Shown piece after piece: positions 5,970 to 8,858 of a DNA stretch of 8,858 nucleotides. The DNA is taken from NCBI GenBank assembly GCA_913054485.1, contig CAJXHQ010000090.1:1-8858 (forward strand), given 5' to 3'. The translations under genes and the position numbers were made by a program. The stretch is from an uncultured Paracoccaceae bacterium. GTDB lineage: Bacteria; Pseudomonadota; Alphaproteobacteria; Rhodobacterales; Rhodobacteraceae. The first letter of the stretch is position 1; each line of letters begins with the position of its first letter. Below the pieces are notes generated by a model, which was not told the origin of the DNA, made no database searches, and was given only the letters and a program-made list of their open reading frames with translations.

Positions 5970-8557
5970 TATGCTGCCCCCTTCAGGAAGCCGCGGAAGA
6001 CGCGCGGAAGCAGGCCGCCGGAGGCAAAGGTCTTGCGCTCACCGTCATTATAGAGACGCAGATCCAGCGGGGTGTCCGTGGCGCTGCCATCGGCGCGGTG
6101 TATCGTCAGATGTGCCGACGCCAGATCATCAGAGAGCATAATGTCATAAGTTTCGCCGCCTGTGAGCCCCAGCGTCTTACGGCTGACGCCGTCCGGGAAG
6201 CACAGCGGCGCGATGCCCATATTGACAAGGTTGGACCGGTGGATGCGCTCGAAGCTTTCGGCGATCACCGCGCGGATACCTGCCAGCCAAGGCGCCTTGG
6301 CGGCTGTGTCGCGCGAAGAGCCGCAACCGTATTCCTTGCCACCGATCACAATCAGCCCCTGGCCGCGCCCGGCGTAGGTTTGGATGGCCTTGAAGACCGT
6401 GGTTTCGGTTCCTTCAGGCTCAATGCGGGCCCAGGATCCCTCGCGATCCGGCGTCATCTCATTTCGCAACCTATAGTTGGCAAAAGTGGACCGGATGATC
6501 ACATCAGAGCACCCCCGCCTTGTGCCGAAGGAGTTAAAATCCCGCTTGGTAATACCCTGGCCCATCAGGAACTGTCCGGCCTCGGACTCCTCGGTGATCA
6601 TGCCAGAGGGTGAGATATGATCAGTGGTGACAGAGTCGCCCAGGATCACCAGAGGGCGCAACCCCTTGAGCGGTTCTGCGGCTTTGGCCGCGCTGCTGAT
6701 GGCTTTCACGAAGGGCGGGAAGCTGACATATGTGGAGGGCACCCACTCATAGGTGCCACTGTCCACTTCCATCTCGTTCCAATGTTCATTCACAGTGCTT
6801 ATTGCGCTGTAATTACGCATGAAATCATCCGCACCTAGCGAGTCCGCAATAACGGCGTCAACCTCCTCCGCCGACGGCCAGAGGTCGTCCAGCATCACCG
6901 GGTTTCCATTACGGTCCGCGCCCAGCGGCTCGGAAGTAATATCGGTCAGCACGGTTCCGGCCAGCGCATAGGCCACCACCAGAGGCGGTGAAGCCAGGAG
7001 GTTGCGAGAGGCCAGCGGGTGGATCCGCCCGGCAAAGTTGCGGTTGCCGGAAAGCACCGCCACGCCCTGCACGCCACCGCTTTTGATGGCCGCCTCATGC
7101 TCCGGTGCGAGGGGGCCTGACATACCATTACAGGTTGAGCACGCAAAGGCCGCAAGATTGAACCCGAGCCCATCGAGCGAGGCCTGCAGCCCGCTCTCCT
7201 TCAAGTAATGGGCAACAACGCGGGAACCCGGTGCAAGCGAAGTCTTCACATGCGGCGGAACCGCCAGTCCTTTTGCAACCGCGTTGCGTGCGACAAGCCC
7301 CGCGAGCACCATGTTTCGGGGATTGGCTGTGTTTGTGCAACTTGTGATCGCCGCAATAATCACGTCGCCGTCCCCGATCTCGTGAGATTTGCCGTCAACC
7401 GGCACCCGTTTCGGATTTTCGATCTCGCCGGCAAAGGCCAGGGTCTCGCGCGCATTGCCAAGGTCGATCCGCTGCTCAGGTTTGGCGGGGCCGGACACCG
7501 TGCGCCCGACCGAGCCCAGATCCAGCGGGATCACCGCGTCGAATTCCATTGCCGCCGACGGGGCCTCCACCCACATCTGCTGCGCCCGCGCAAAGGCTTC
7601 GGCACGCTGCGCATGGGCGGTGCTGCGCCCTGTTTCCTGCAGATAGCGGATCGTATTGGCATCCACCGGGCAGAACACACAGGTTGACCCATATTCGGGC
7701 GACATATTGGCGATAGTGGCCCGGTCCGCCACCGAAAGCGCGCCATAGCCTGAGCCGAAAACTTCGACAAAACAATCAACTACCCCATGGGCGCGCAGCT
7801 TCTCGGCCACGACCAGCGCCACATCTGTGGCGGTCACATCGTTGGACAGGCTGCCGGAAACCTCTAGCCCGATCACCTTCGGCACGTTCACCGGGGTGGT
7901 CTCTCCGAACATGATTGCCTCGCCCTCCAGGCCGCCGATGCCCCAGCCAAGAACCCCAAGTGCGTTGATCATGGTGGTGTGGCTATCGGTGCCGAGATTG
8001 GTGTCGGGGATCAAAAGGCTGGAGCCTTTGGCAGCGGGCATCACGGTCTGGCCAAGGAATTCCAGGTTCACCTGATGCATGATGCCGCCACCCGGCGGCA
8101 CCACCCGAAGATTGTCAAACCGAGCCTCGCAGGCTTTCAGAAAGGCAAAACGCTCGCGGTTCACCTCGAATTCACGGTCCATGTTCTTCTTCAGCGCCAG
8201 CTTTTCAGCCCAGTGGTTGATCGTCATCGCGTGGTCGATCACCAGGTCCACCGGCAGGCTCATGTCCACCTTTGAAGGGTCGCCGCCGCGTTCCGCCAGC
8301 TCCGAGCGCATTGCCATGATGTCGACCAGCAGCGGCAGGCCCAGCATGTCCTGCAGCAGCAGCCGCGCCGGGCGGAAGGGCACCGCCTTGCGGTCACGGT
8401 CCAGCACATCAGCGATGGCTGCTCCGCCCTCGCTGTGACGGTAGGCGTTTTCGGCCAGCACCCGCAGGCTCATCGGCAAGCTGGACAAGCCTGCGCCCGC
8501 GGCATCGGCATAGGCGGCAGCAGTGAAATCTGTTCCGGGGAGGGTGAAGGTACGCAT
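5969..8557 (-). CDS. acnD: AcnD/AcnA-type Fe-S aconitase-family dehydratase
   Basis: Aconitase-superfamily [4Fe-4S] hydro-lyase for a tricarboxylate: AcnD dehydrates 2-methylcitrate to 2-methylaconitate, AcnA interconverts citrate and isocitrate. The 862 residues cover the full family. The cluster ligands are Cys407 (AAITSCTNTANP) plus Cys473 and Cys476 (FACSTCNGMSGPL). Other landmarks are PVDLVIDHA (102-110), VVPPGGGIMHQVNLE (152-166), GTDSHTTMINALGVLGWGIG (189-208), SGNRNFAGRIHPLASRNL (503-520) and a C-terminal swivel domain with GCGSSRD (744-750) and FERIHRSNLVNMG (769-781). The CNGMSG and SGNRNFAGRIHP forms and the adjoining prpF favour AcnD, while the N-terminal half reads more like AcnA. 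The ATG at 8555-8557 follows GGAGA (8567-8571) by nine bases. It is the first gene of a two-gene operon, divergent from an IclR regulator. The superfamily is certain; the AcnD subtype is probable; the physiological substrate is open. Confidence 0.85.
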   Translation of the reverse strand: MRTFTLPGTDFTAAAYADAAGAGLSSLPMSLRVLAENAYRHSEGGAAIADVLDRDRKAVPFRPARLLLQDMLGLPLLVDIMAMRSELAERGGDPSKVDMSLPVDLVIDHAMTINHWAEKLALKKNMDREFEVNRERFAFLKACEARFDNLRVVPPGGGIMHQVNLEFLGQTVMPAAKGSSLLIPDTNLGTDSHTTMINALGVLGWGIGGLEGEAIMFGETTPVNVPKVIGLEVSGSLSNDVTATDVALVVAEKLRAHGVVDCFVEVFGSGYGALSVADRATIANMSPEYGSTCVFCPVDANTIRYLQETGRSTAHAQRAEAFARAQQMWVEAPSAAMEFDAVIPLDLGSVGRTVSGPAKPEQRIDLGNARETLAFAGEIENPKRVPVDGKSHEIGDGDVIIAAITSCTNTANPRNMVLAGLVARNAVAKGLAVPPHVKTSLAPGSRVVAHYLKESGLQASLDGLGFNLAAFACSTCNGMSGPLAPEHEAAIKSGGVQGVAVLSGNRNFAGRIHPLASRNLLASPPLVVAYALAGTVLTDITSEPLGADRNGNPVMLDDLWPSAEEVDAVIADSLGADDFMRNYSAISTVNEHWNEMEVDSGTYEWVPSTYVSFPPFVKAISSAAKAAEPLKGLRPLVILGDSVTTDHISPSGMITEESEAGQFLMGQGITKRDFNSFGTRRGCSDVIIRSTFANYRLRNEMTPDREGSWARIEPEGTETTVFKAIQTYAGRGQGLIVIGGKEYGCGSSRDTAAKAPWLAGIRAVIAESFERIHRSNLVNMGIAPLCFPDGVSRKTLGLTGGETYDIMLSDDLASAHLTIHRADGSATDTPLDLRLYNDGERKTFASGGLLPRVFRGFLKGAA

Positions 8558-8653
8558 GGCTCAAGATCTCCGTTGGCTGCCTCAGCGCTAGACAATGGAG
8601 ACCGGCACGGGCAAGGTTGGGGCCACTGTATTTCACCAGAGAGAACGCATGCC
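8558..8653. promoter_or_regulatory. Divergent intergenic region between acnD and the iclR-type gene
   Basis: These 96 bases must carry the promoters for both the acnD-prpF operon and the regulator, and by analogy with other IclR systems probably the regulator's operator. Ribosome binding sites are visible at both ends (GGAGA at 8567-8571 on the minus strand, AGAGAGAA at 8638-8645 on the plus strand). I see no convincing -35/-10 pair or clean palindrome, so the control function rests on gene arrangement alone. Confidence 0.5.
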
Positions 8654-8858
8654 ATGGGCGCCCTGCGCACCGAATCCGTTGAACGCGCGATGTCGATCCT
8701 GACTGCCTTTTCCGCGCAAGTGCCCTCGATGAGCCTGGCGGAACTGGCCGAGGAGACCGGCCTGCACAAGAGCACCATTCTGCGGCTGGCCAACTCGCTG
8801 GCCATCTACGGCTTCATCCAGCGCGACAGCGCCGGGCGGTTCAGCGTTGGCCCCTCAG
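8654..8858 (+). CDS. IclR-family transcriptional regulator (5' part only)
   Basis: The first 68 residues of an IclR-type regulator, cut off by the window edge. MGALRTESVERAMSILTAF is the usual start of the winged helix-turn-helix domain. SLAELAEETGLHKSTILRLA (about residues 27-46) is the helix-turn-helix with the family's KST-recognition-helix pattern, and GFIQRDSAGRFSVGPS forms the wing. The ATG at 8654-8656 was chosen because it is in frame and lies eight bases after AGAGAGAA; the ATG at 8649 is out of frame. The C-terminal effector domain, which would hint at the inducer, is outside the window. Its divergent position makes it the likely regulator of acnD-prpF, with a substrate or product of those enzymes as a plausible effector. 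That link is inferred. Confidence 0.92.
   Translation, partial: MGALRTESVERAMSILTAFSAQVPSMSLAELAEETGLHKSTILRLANSLAIYGFIQRDSAGRFSVGPS

Noticed and set aside
8649..8651. ATG at 8649 as the IclR regulator start
   Set aside because: Out of frame with the helix-turn-helix coding sequence; the ATG at 8654 is in frame and better spaced from AGAGAGAA.
8558..8653. IclR operator resembling the E. coli TGGAAATNATTTCCA site
   Set aside because: Only a partial half-site (TATTTCACC) is seen, with no matching inverted partner.

Overview
The window is GC-rich DNA, almost entirely coded on the minus strand, and most likely comes from an alphaproteobacterium of the Rhodobacterales/Roseobacter type. Pointers are the biotin operon order bioB-bioF-bioD under BioR-type operator boxes, the Roseobacter-like protein sequences, and an IclR regulator divergent from a catabolic-looking gene pair. 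The taxonomic call is inference from sequence style; no search was run.

Left part (1-2716, minus strand): a biotin synthesis operon. bioB (1633-2664) is followed by bioF (536-1693) and by bioD (539 to the window edge, 3' end cut off). Upstream of bioB lie two copies of the TTATAGATAA-type BioR operator, one over the probable -10 element and one immediately before the start codon. Together the genes carry out late steps of biotin formation: KAPA synthesis (BioF), dethiobiotin synthesis (BioD) and sulfur insertion (BioB). The bioB/bioF junction looks damaged. A single base at 1677 seems to have removed both the bioB stop and the bioF ATG from what was an ATGA overlap, giving a 14-residue extension of BioB and leaving BioF with only a TTG start further upstream.

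Middle part (2820-4807, minus strand): two decayed genes side by side. The first is a membrane fatty-acid hydroxylase/sterol desaturase family gene broken by three single-base losses, with one metal-ligand histidine also changed to Arg. The second is a secreted DUF4856-like protein gene with two internal stops, at least one frameshift and a missing 3' end. The larger flanking genes have open frames, which argues for real gene decay rather than uniformly poor sequence.

Right part (4818-8858): an intact two-gene operon on the minus strand, an AcnD/AcnA-type aconitase-family dehydratase (5969-8557) and a PrpF-family isomerase (4818-5969). They overlap by one base (TAATG). An IclR-family regulator is transcribed divergently from 8654 and is cut off by the window edge. 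In known 2-methylcitrate operons acnD-prpF accompany prpB and prpC. No prpB or prpC is present in this window, so the pair may serve another tricarboxylate, such as trans-aconitate, under IclR control. That is a hypothesis. I saw no tRNA, rRNA, CRISPR array, transposase or integration site.
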